12,457 nt of DNA, taken from the NCBI GenBank assembly GCA_011800805.1, contig MPNW01001088.1, positions 69,237 to 81,693 on the forward strand, in the 5' to 3' direction. Positions 1-8,169 of this stretch are shown one piece after another (positions within the stretch are counted from its first letter, which is position 1; each line of letters starts with the position of its first letter). This DNA comes from Hirudo medicinalis. Lineage: Eukaryota > Annelida > Clitellata > Hirudinida > Hirudinidae. The position numbers and the translations under genes are program-made. The notes beneath the pieces were generated by a model that did not search any database, was not told the DNA's origin, and was given only the letters and a program-made list of their open reading frames with translations.

Positions 1-105
1 CGGATATCGGGGAAAAGGCTGGTTCAAAATTCAGTGTTTGAGTAGCACTTCAATCTTGGCTGAATAAATAGTGGCTTAAGGTATATTAGAAAATCATGCT
101 TGCAG

Positions 106-1720
106 GTAAACGGGGAGCTAACTCTGGGCGAAAACATTGCGGACAATGGCGGAGTCAGAGGATCGTTTAAGGTACCATGAAACTAATTCAATATAAACAC
201 CTGCTTAGGTCATTCTTGCTTTTCTTGTTAGGCTTACAAAAAGTGGGTGAAAAAGCATGGAGAGGAACTGAAGCTACCGGGATTAGATTTAACTCCAGAT
301 CAATTGTTCTTTCTCAACGTAGGCAGGGTGTGTTCGGGGTCTCTGTTCGACTCCCTGAGTTGTTAAAAGCTAAATGAACTGCAATAATTGATTATTTATA
401 ATTAGGCGTAATTATTTATATTTATAAATTTGTAAATAAACCACGTTGATTGACAGGTTCACTGCAGCAAAACACGTCCTGAAGTGGAAGCTGCCCAACT
501 CAGGATGGTGCCTCACACGCCTTCAAGATTCAGGTTAGCAATCGTTTAAAGTTCTTATTTCCGTTTCATTCTCAACTTGAACAACGAAGGCACACGAAAG
601 TAACCAGTGAGGTTAAGCTGACGAAGCTTGAGGTGTTAAGTATATTTATATTTTCATGCTTGAAGCTGGAGACAAACACAATCAAAAAGAATCAATCATT
701 CGATCATCGTGTCATTCGGGAAAGTTTTTGTAGGCTTTTGAAATGACTTTGGTTTTAGTAGAAACAAACTATTTTGGATTGGATGAGGGAATGCAAAGTG
801 CCGAACATTTAGTAAAAAATTTAACATTTCCAAGGTAATTTAAGCAAATTCAGAACGTTTTAGCTTTTTGATTCTTAAGTCGTTAGAATCTCGTGAAAAG
901 AACTGAAAATAAAGGAGGTGACATTATTGACGAATTTAGGCAGGGAAATACCGCTGAGATCTGATATAATATTGACTTGACATGATCTTAGCTATACGTC
1001 ATAACAGCTTTATTGGATGTAGATGCCGATCGTCAGGGCGCCGGCAATAGAGAAGTGTTTTGCTGATGTGATGAATGATTATGATGTCCGACAGGATACA
1101 GCCCCGGCCTCTGCCAATTGATGGAGAAAGAATTTAAGAGCATATTCTGGGAGGAAAGATAACTGATGATCGCTGCCAGAATAGTAGCCTGGTTGTGAAT
1201 TTTCGGTGAAGTTGAGAGACACAATGCATAATCATCCACTACAAAATATTCTATCTAGACGGCTTGAATAATCAGATTAAGTTGCAATACGAAAGCTAAA
1301 GGTGAATGAGTGCGTAGTACAAATATAGGGCAGTTTCTTGTTTCATGGAATGGAATGGGCGTATTCGGCTGATTGTTGCAACGCCTTTAGATTCTCTCAT
1401 ATCCATAGCAGAAATGGTTTAGGATTGTCGATAAAGATATTTAAGGGTATGGCATCGGTTGATTGATGTACCGTTGAAGGCAAGATGGAGGTCGGCATTG
1501 ATCATCTGCCAGGGCCTAAGATTTACTTTCGAAGATAACTTGAGCCAAGGCCCTTCTGATACTTTGGCGCCCCACATATTAACTTTTATCATTAAAGTTA
1601 CAAGCTGTTTTATCACCCAGGGTCAACGGAGTGTTAATGAATATGGAAGAATTTGCAGAGGCCTACGAGTGCCCTTCAGGGTCGCCTATGAACCCCGCTA
1701 GGAAGTGTAGAATATGGTGA
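106..1720 (+). CDS. M13 (neprilysin/ECE-like) zinc metallopeptidase, C-terminal exons (5' partial)
   Basis: The last 112 residues of an M13-family zinc metallopeptidase, which cleaves peptides outside the cell. Exons inferred from GT/AG borders and phase: 106-171, 232-327, 457-533 and 1621-1720. The first exon reads VNGELTLGENIADNGG; in the family the Glu of GENIAD is the third zinc ligand and the Asp supports it. Exon 2 carries LFFLNVGR and exon 3 opens VHCSKTRPE, the family's VWCxxxRPE region. Exon 3 also has PHTP, equivalent to the catalytic His711 of human neprilysin, and FR, spliced to VNG, supplies the conserved Arg717. The last exon ends SPMNP..KCRIW followed by TGA, the hallmark CxxW terminus. 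Length from VNG to the end matches neprilysin (about 110), so nothing is missing. HExxH lies upstream of the window. All visible catalytic residues are kept, so the enzyme is probably active. Family assignment is firm; orthology within M13 is not resolved. Confidence 0.93.
534..1620 (+). other. Large last intron of the upstream M13 gene
   Basis: A 1,087-base intron between FR and VNG codons (phase 2), much longer than the 60- and 129-base introns before it. It starts GTTAGC and ends TATCACCCAG. Its right half holds the minus-strand LINE remnant listed separately; in the left half (534 to about 1030) I see no gene or clear repeat. Confidence 0.8.
1040..1616 (-). mobile_element. Decayed non-LTR retrotransposon (LINE) reverse-transcriptase fragment
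   Basis: Read on the minus strand, this intronic stretch translates to the C-terminal part of a LINE reverse transcriptase, broken by stops. One frame holds, in the right order, LHLAFNGTSINRCHTLKYL (ending near 1434), then LYYALIHL (about 1319-1299), a stop, and LSYCNLI (about 1295-1275). In CR1/L2/jockey-like elements the matching blocks are FNG..I..V...KYLGV and LYYSLI.P.L.YCN.VWG, about 55 residues apart, which fits the 51 codons here. The Gly of KYLG is replaced and several in-frame stops follow, so it is an inactive relic. Upstream RT blocks such as the YADD box are absent, as expected for a 5'-truncated copy. The exact ends are not visible, and the clade is only a guess. Confidence 0.62.
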
Positions 1721-2410
1721 CTGGGATCCAGAATTATTCCTAAATTATTAGTTAATTCTGAAATATTACTCCAAACACTTGTTTCATTGGTTGATCGCCG
1801 TTGAATGAGTAATTTCATCGATCCGCTGTTGTTCGAATTTGAATTGAAATTGTTAATAATTGCAGACTTATTATTGTGGATGTTATTGTTGTTGATTCGA
1901 TCATTTCTTCAAATCGCCCGAGTTACGTTGCAAATTTATTGCTTTTAATGTTGCAGTTGATTTGATTTTGCGAACCACAGTTCTTGCTCTGTGGTGAAAA
2001 AAATGAATAAATAAAGACGACTTTACAAGAACGATCTTCTTATTTATCGATAACATTTAACTGCAAAAGTATTTCTGAGAATCCATTGGAATTTATTGTT
2101 TACAACGAACTGTTTAAAAACTCTAACATAGCAAGGTCAGGAGGCGTTTATTTCTCAAACGTAGTTCGTACTCAACAATGCAACTGTTTTTCTATCTTAA
2201 CTCTATTCCTCACAAAAATTGTTTTCCTGATGTCCGCAACTCGATAACAACACAACATATGAAAACAACATATTTTATGTGTGTGTCGCACGATATATCG
2301 ACAAAATATCAATGTTCGAAACAAGATTTGTAGGTGGAAAAATACAATTGGCGTTGGTGGTACCTGCTCCATCTCAAAATTTTAATTAAAATTAAGTTGT
2401 GTATTTAGAT
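1721..2410. other. Intergenic region downstream of the M13 gene
   Basis: AT-rich 3' flank of the peptidase gene. The only landmarks are candidate poly(A) signals near 2006 and a short copy of a dispersed motif at 2360-2372. No protein-like frame was recognised on either strand. Confidence 0.6.
2006..2015 (+). promoter_or_regulatory. Candidate poly(A) signals for the upstream M13 gene
   Basis: Two overlapping AATAAA hexamers (2006-2011 and 2010-2015) lie about 290 bases past the TGA at 1718-1720. They are the first canonical hexamers I find after the stop. In AT-rich DNA such hexamers also occur by chance. Confidence 0.4.
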
Positions 2411-2419
2411 TGTTGTTAA

Positions 2420-2567
2420 CTGACGGTCAGCAGCCAACTCATAAGGCGACCTAACTCCGTCCAAAACCCTACCCTAGCCCTACCCTACCCTATCCTTACC
2501 CTTAAACCAACCTCTTGACCATGGAAATTCACGTTGAACTCCCCGTCAGTTGGCTTTTACCTGTCAC
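2420..2567. repeat. Short inverted-repeat (MITE-like) element with telomere-like core
   Basis: The arms are CTGACGGTCAGCAGCCAACT at 2420-2439 and AGTTGGCTTTTACCTGTCAC at 2549-2567. Reverse-complementing the right arm gives about 17 of 20 matches with the left, allowing gaps. Between them, 2465-2508 is a run of CCCTA/CCCTAC units and variants. The structure resembles a small foldback transposon or a non-autonomous DNA element. No target-site duplication was identified, so the element's limits are tentative. Confidence 0.45.
2465..2508. repeat. Degenerate CCCTA-type tandem repeat
   Basis: About 44 bases of imperfect CCCTA, CCCTAC, CCCTAG and CCTTA units on the + strand, read as TAGGG-like units on the other. 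It resembles interstitial telomeric-like repeat but is irregular and sits inside the inverted-repeat element, so a telomeric origin is unproven. Confidence 0.6.
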
Positions 2568-2671
2568 TTCTCCAGATATATACCCGCATATTTATGTTGC
2601 CATTATCCGATCTTCTGGACGCCTGATGTATCCGAATAGGATGTGAAGGCACTTTTTAAACGTTCTACCAT

Positions 2672-2795
2672 TTATATAGCGCCCCTATCTTCGGGCGCTC
2701 CCTGGCGGTGCAGGCTGGATTGCAAACACGACGCACGACTGTTGCCATTACCGCCGCGTGCAGGAACACAACCCATTCGGCCGACCTGCACGCAC
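2672..2795. repeat. GC-rich island with two hairpins
   Basis: This stretch is much richer in GC and CpG than the DNA around it. The first hairpin pairs AGCGCCC (2679-2685) with GGGCGCT (2693-2699). The second pairs GCGTGCAGG (2756-2764) perfectly with CCTGCACGC (2785-2793) across a 20-base loop. It could be a SINE or MITE end, a structured RNA, or a CpG-rich regulatory patch; no tRNA-like A/B boxes were recognised. Confidence 0.4.
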
Positions 2796-2799
2796 TTGT

Positions 2800-3768
2800 T
2801 TCATATCAGGTTAAATTGATTGCTAGCATATTTGAAATAACGAGTGACATTTAAAAGAAGAAATCTAAGTTAAATTTGTTGAGATTTGATGCCAAGTGAT
2901 TTGGATTTCGACATTGAAAGGAAATTTAGAACTTTGTTATTAAAATTTAATTATTGCGTTTGATTTTTTAGAAATAAATATTTTAAATAATTTTTGATAT
3001 TTTTAAATAATAAATTATTGTTAAAGGTACGCGTTCGAAAATATAACTCCTTTTTTCCAGGAACTCGCGGTAAAAATGTTGTTAGAAACATCCAAAGAGC
3101 TGCAGAAAACAATACTGGGAACTGGTTATTTATCGAGGAATATTTCACAAATAGCATCACAAATACACGAAAAAACAAAACGATGAAACCCTCTGGGTTG
3201 GATTCAGCTCCAAGGGTGGTTCGGAGTTTTATGCCTCGTTGTTTGGGCGTCTACGTTTCCTAGACAACCGTTATTTCTCACTTCGATAAACAAAAAACAC
3301 CTTTTTATCGTCTCAACAATCAATTTGCGTGATCATCTGGCGTTACTTAACCAGTGTCATAAGCTCAGCAGGAATAACAAGTGTGGTCGATACCAGCCAC
3401 GATGAAAATACGGTCGGTTATAGACGGTGTTTCAGGCCCAGCATGTGGTGGTGGTGGACGCACATTTAAGACGGGCACTGGTTTCATAGCATCAGAGTGT
3501 CGAAAAGCGTTTTTAGTGGTTAGACTTACTTATTTGCATTATTATTATTATTCAATATTTATTATGTCCTTATTAGCATTTATTACCGAAGGTAGAAGTT
3601 AAACCTAACCTCGTACTGTTTGCATTAAACAAAGTTTTTATCGATAAAATATTTTTTGTCTAAATTGTGTATCAATGCTAAACATTCTGCATTCTTCTCA
3701 TCTTAATCTAATCGTGCTTTTATTCATCGAATTTAGAAATGTGCTTGTTACATTTAAAGTTTTGTCTT
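2800..3768. other. Intergenic region upstream of the CAP gene
   Basis: AT-rich DNA with two higher-complexity patches at about 3050-3260 and 3360-3500 that look unlike the flanks but show no recognised protein, and a short ATT run at about 3538-3551. The open frame at 2994-3263 has no family motif and was not called. No clear TATA box is visible near the CAP start. Confidence 0.5.
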
Positions 3769-3770
3769 AG
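3760..3770 (+). promoter_or_regulatory. Splice-acceptor-like site 10 bases before the CAP start codon
   Basis: TTTTGTCTTAG ends at 3770, directly followed by AAAATAAAAG and the ATG at 3781. It reads as a good 3' splice site so close to the start that it could be the acceptor of a 5' UTR intron or of spliced-leader trans-splicing. No upstream donor exon was identified. Confidence 0.35.
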
Positions 3771-3780
3771 AAAATAAAAG

Positions 3781-5308
3781 ATGGCCTTTTTCTTTGCCTT
3801 CATTTTGTTGCTCAATCGTCTGCTGGCAGTGGATTCCCAGACGACTGAAATCAACAAGAAATTGTTGGACAAATTCAATTCTGTCAGAAGAGCTGAGAGA
3901 GCTGCTGACATGAAAGCTATGGTAATATTAACAAATAATATAATATAATGAAATTAATTAATTATATTGAATATAAATGACTGCGATGTCAATTATTCAT
4001 AATTAATTTAATTACAAGATATTGAAATTTAAATTATCATTTTCTATCAAGAAAACGCTTAAAAAATACATTCGGGCGATTAAAAGTTTTAATCCGTTCT
4101 TAAATTATTTCGTCTATTTATTTACAAATTCATTAATCTTCCAGTAACAACATTTCCTCATCCATAGACCTGGAACAGTGTCATGGAGGCCTTGGCCAGT
4201 GATTTCGTTCAGAAGTGTAACAGGGACCACCCAATCGAAGATATCATTCAAAACAAAACCACTGTTGGACACAATGTCTTCGTATCTTCCATTCTGACAA
4301 AGGATGAAACACAGTACTACTTGGAAGCCATTGACTTCTGGGTAGCTCAGAACAAAAGCTACGACTTCCATACGAGAAAGTGCGGCAGCAAGTGCAGTGA
4401 CTACTTGCAGGTTGGTTGGAATGATGGGGTGGCTGTTGTATTTAAATGTCATTGAGATCAAGTAATTATTAAACTTTTGTAATAATTAAAGTAAAGTGGT
4501 TGTAATGCAATTTTCACACATTTTATTGTAGGTTAGACAGTTAGTTAAGTTTGGTTTAACGACTTATGAGTTAAGATTTTGAATAATATGTAGGTTTGAC
4601 ATCCCTAATATTCTAATCCTTTTACCTACATTATCTTATAGTCATTTAAGATTTTGATGTTATGAAATGTAATTTAAATAATACAAATTCTAAGTTAATA
4701 ACTGATCTATGAAATATCTTGGATACCATAGGTCGTTTGGGCAGAGAGCGATTCGGTTGGATGTGCCTTTAAGGTTTGCCATGATGCTGCTCCCGTGACT
4801 GGAAAGTCGGTTGTTGTCAGTTGCTTCTTCAAACCCGGGTAAACGCAAGGCTACAGTTACTCATCTCTTTCTAATTTTTATTTTCAAACGTTCTCTAAAT
4901 AATTACTTTGAGTTAAGAAATTATTATTTTATAATTTAAATGAATCTGAATACTTTGAAAAACATGCGCAGAGGAGCTTACCCTGATCAGGATCCTTTCA
5001 TAAAATCAGAGCCTTGTGGTGCTTGTCCCCAGAGCTGTGTCGATGGCCTATGCGGTAGGTTTTGGCTCTGTTGGTGGAATATTTTAAAATTAATTTAAAT
5101 AAAAATCAATTTGAAGAAAACTTTCTGTAAATAAAGATGAAAATAGGATTCTAAAATGTTGTTATGTATCATTCAGTTACGGTTAGTTTTAGCTTGAATT
5201 GAAGCTGAAAGACAGAAATTCAAACAGAAGATCTTGATTTTTCAATATAAATAGAAATAATTTTCGCCCCTGTCGCTAATAAATATATTTTTATTTTTTT
5301 CAGTCTGA
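3781..5308 (+). CDS. Secreted CAP-domain (SCP/TAPS, antigen 5-like) protein
   Basis: Complete five-exon gene for a 192-residue protein: exons 3781-3921, 4168-4410, 4732-4838, 4972-5054 and 5304-5308 (TGA 5306-5308). The ATG is the first in frame after a TAA at 3775-3777. Residues 1 to about 20 form a signal peptide (MAFFFAFILLLNRLLAVDSQ). The CAP domain follows: LLDKFNSVRRAERA, then TWNSVMEALASDFVQKC at 48-64, the CAP1-like block SDYLQVVWAES (124-134), VGCAFKVC, and the CAP2-like VVVSCFFKPGGAY (155-167). A Cys-rich tail, EPCGACPQSCVDGLCV, ends the protein. Ten cysteines remain after the signal. NKT (76-78) and NKS (109-111) are possible N-glycosylation sites. Of the usual His/Glu tetrad only H68 seems kept: GEN is GHN (H82), W..E is W..Q (Q108), and HYTQ is DYLQ (D125). 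CAP proteins act outside cells, in roles from lipid binding to venom; the role here is unknown. Confidence 0.93.
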
Positions 5309-5409
5309 TGGTTTCAAAGGCACAGCAGAAACCGAGGAGAAATTAACAATTAATTGATAACTGACGATAAATTAATTTCAATATTGAAAATTTATAAAAG
5401 TTTTAAAAT

Positions 5410-5415
5410 AATAAA
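5410..5415 (+). promoter_or_regulatory. Poly(A) signal of the CAP gene
   Basis: AATAAA lies 102 bases after the TGA of the CAP gene, in a suitable position for 3'-end formation. A run of A follows at about 5454-5463, which is genomic and could also be incidental. Confidence 0.55.
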
Positions 5416-5944
5416 ATGTTTTATTTGAAAAAATATTGCAATAATTTTATTTAAAAAAAAAAAATATAATTGAACATTTTAAAAGTTTTATTTCGGAGTT
5501 TGTTTGAAGCTGCATTGAATCAGATATCTATGCGTGAAGGAGATTTGATTTCGTTTTACTATAACAAGCAACGAATAAACACATGTGCAGATGTTTCCAG
5601 AGGTTTTATCAGGTTGTAAGATAAAACGAAAGTTCTATGAATGAATGACTATTTATTTGTTAAATTATTTAATTAATATTATGATATTACAAAGGAAATT
5701 TAAATGGCATCGTATTATGTAACTGAGGAGTATTTAACGACTGGAATGGTTGAATAACGGTAACACCTTAGAAGGAGAATTTGAATGCATTGGTGTATCT
5801 ATTTAAGTTAATACGTTAATTTTACACTAAATAATTTAGTCAAATTAAATTAAAGAATGACCTCAATCATTACCTATTCAAAATGCGGAATGAATATATT
5901 TTATTATCACATCTACTAAACTCATGTTCTGAGTATTACAGCGG

Positions 5945-5969
5945 TTATTATTATTATTATTGTTGTTGG
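5945..5969. repeat. ATT/GTT microsatellite
   Basis: A trinucleotide run of TTA units passing into TTG units, ending TTGTTGTTGG. Confidence 0.8.
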
Positions 5970-6206
5970 TTATAATTATTATTTATAACATTCATTATTG
6001 ATTGCAATATCCCTCTCAAAAAGAAACTTCTCTCCTCACCATCACTCATTGTTTTCATTTTTACTATCCTCGCTCCCGTCAACAATCAATCACGTTTCTC
6101 TGACAACAAGGACCGCACATAAATAATGAAAGACATTACTAAAATATGATTAATAATATTTTTATATAATAAATAATAATAATATTAATTATAACAAACC
6201 CACGAC

Positions 6207-6218
6207 CATGGAGCTGGT
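6207..6218 (+). repeat. Copy of a dispersed CATGGAGCTGGT motif
   Basis: The 12 bases CATGGAGCTGGT match 11675-11686 exactly. On the minus strand, 2360-2372 reads GATGGAGCAGGTA, 11 of 13 identical to the same motif with the A that follows it at 11687. Similarity fades beyond the core. It may be the conserved end of a short repeat family. Confidence 0.35.
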
Positions 6219-6979
6219 CACCTACGTACCGGTTGACATGTTGGCAAATTGTTGTTTTCGTTGTTAAAGCTTGATAATTTAAGTTCTATATTAATTAATG
6301 TTAATTGATATATGTGACAATTTTTAACGGGAAGGTTTTTAGAATTAATAACTACAAAGAAAATTATTCAAATCATTTGAATCAAATTAAATCAAGATAC
6401 CAACGAATTCAAACTACATCGAAATTTGTTGAAAATGAAATTGGCCTAATTTTAAGAAGAAGCAAAGTTACGTGAATATTCAAATTATTAAACATAAGAC
6501 TTTCTAAATCAATAACTGATCACGATTAGACACAAACTAAAGAAAGCACAACAACGATCGCAAGTTATTTATTTTATAGGCCTCAAAAATGAACACTGAT
6601 CCAGCAGGGCTTCACAATTTCTTAAAAATTTTTCTCTTTAATATAATCTCGATATTGAAGTGGTCTTAACGTTCTGTTTGAACGTACGTCGCTATAATCA
6701 AACTCTGATTTATTACCAGTCTTGCCAGTCAGCGCACCTTTAATATTTACACTTTAAAGTGTTTCTGTCCAACCGCATTTATTCTGAGGAGAACAAACAG
6801 AATAAAGTCGAAAGATTTTCTTGTGAGACAAAAACTGAATTGTCCATTTTTACCTGCGCCGAAACGTCTTTACTGGCCAATAAAGTCTCTTGATTCCGCT
6901 GACAAATATATTGATATAACCACTGCTGCAATAGTAATTCATGTAAGATCAATTTATTACATAATATGTAAGGTTAACG

Positions 6980-7019
6980 GTCCAACAACGAACATGAAGT
7001 TATCAATACGCTGTTGGAC
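6980..7019. repeat. Short inverted repeat (possible hairpin)
   Basis: GTCCAACA at 6980-6987 pairs perfectly with TGTTGGAC at 7012-7019. Extending inward gives 10 of 11 pairs and an 18-base loop. Function unknown; chance is possible in a window of this size. Confidence 0.4.
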
Positions 7020-8010
7020 TACTTTTAGAAAGTGTAAAGCGTCATGGAGAAAAGGGAACTCATTACTATTTTAATTTAATTTCTCTTATTAATTTTATTT
7101 TTATTGTATTTTTTATTTTTTAAAAATAATTTTGACGCAATTGCCATCTAAAATTAATTTCTCATAAAACGTTCTTCCAAATGATCAGTTATTAATTATG
7201 AAATTTTATTTTAAGTTTAATAATTTAGGCATTTCTATCTCATTTTTAATTTTTTTCATTACAATTATGCCATATTCAATTGTTAAATTTACTTTAATTT
7301 TGAACTTGTTAACATCTGATTGGACAGTTCAATTTTTCGAATTGTAACCATTCATTTTGTTTTTCCTGTCAGCTGCAATTACTATTAAATATATAAACTA
7401 GCACGGGAATGTTAGTGACTGCACTTGGATAACGTAATTTTAATGTTTTTCAATCATGTTTCATTAGACGAATTTACCCATTCCAGAATTGGATGATTTA
7501 TTTCACTTTGTTTTCTAGTGATATTTGTTTTTATTGAGCGGTTTTAGTGAGCGGTTATAATTGAAGAATGGGTTTGCATTGTTTGGAAGAGCAGTAGTTG
7601 CTAGTTGCCTTGCTAGCTGTCATTTGAGATTTGTTAATTTTCTCTTGAATGTAACTATATTTATCTAACTAAACTACAAATTTTTCTAAAGTTTAAATTT
7701 GCATGTTTTCGCATTGTTAATGCAGATTAGTAATCCACGAAAATACAGATTTAGCAGTAATCAGCAGTGTTTTTACAAGAAACCTTGTAAGCATTGCAAT
7801 TACATTAATCAGTCTTAGTTGAGCATCAATTTAGTTGCAAACAACCCATCTTCAATTTAAAGTGACCCCTCTCAGACAATTTTTTTCAAGAAAACTTTTT
7901 TGGAGCAATGGAATTGTGAGTTGTTTTTCCTTGCAGTTATGGAAAGAAACACTTGGACATGTTTCGTTATTTCTCTATGTGTGAGCGAGTGCCTTTAGGT
8001 GGAGTTGATT

Positions 8011-8042
8011 TATATAAGGCATAAATTGTCCGTAGTCCATTT
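8011..8042 (+). promoter_or_regulatory. Candidate TATA-box core promoter of the second M13 gene
   Basis: TATATAAG at 8011-8018 is followed about 25 to 30 bases later by GTCCATTTT, an initiator-like site, which would give a 5' leader of about 130 bases before the ATG at 8170. That leader contains several short upstream ATGs (for example 8058, 8061 and 8082), which could damp translation. The placement fits a core promoter but is inferred from position and motif alone. Confidence 0.35.
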
Positions 8043-8169
8043 TGCTGTATTAAACAAATGATGAAATGATACAATGATATAATGGGTATCTGATTTTAAA
8101 ATTTTATGGAAAAATCAGTTGGCTATTTGATAACATAATATTAGCGATATAATTTGCTTTTTAAATTAT

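Larger units (their letters stand above)
5420..8000. other. AT-rich intergenic region between the CAP gene and the second M13 gene
   Basis: About 2.6 kb in which I recognise no gene. Landmarks are an ATT run (5945-5969), AT-rich low-complexity DNA (about 6149-6196), a copy of the CATGGAGCTGGT motif (6207-6218), an inverted repeat (6980-7019) and a TATATAAA (7390-7397). The open frame at 6823-7074 has no family signature. Distal regulatory DNA for either neighbour could lie here but cannot be picked out. Confidence 0.5.

Noticed and set aside
1..105. Possible earlier M13 exon before 106
   Set aside because: No frame gives the family sequence that normally precedes VNGELTLGEN, and the candidate donor at 80 would leave an in-frame stop. 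It is treated as intron.
177..377. Open frame of 66 codons on the + strand
   Set aside because: It reads through an intron donor; its N-terminal part is intron and its frame differs from the M13 exon at 232-327.
1459..1701. + strand 80-codon frame over the LINE remnant and last exon
   Set aside because: Wrong frame for the M13 exon, and antisense to the reverse-transcriptase relic that explains the region better.
2465..2508. True telomere or chromosome end
   Set aside because: The repeat is short, irregular and internal, with genes on both sides.
4114..4461. 115-codon minus-strand frame
   Set aside because: A shadow of CAP exon 2 on the opposite strand with no family resemblance.
6823..7074. 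83-codon + strand frame in the intergenic region
   Set aside because: No domain, signal peptide or exon context was recognised; probably chance.
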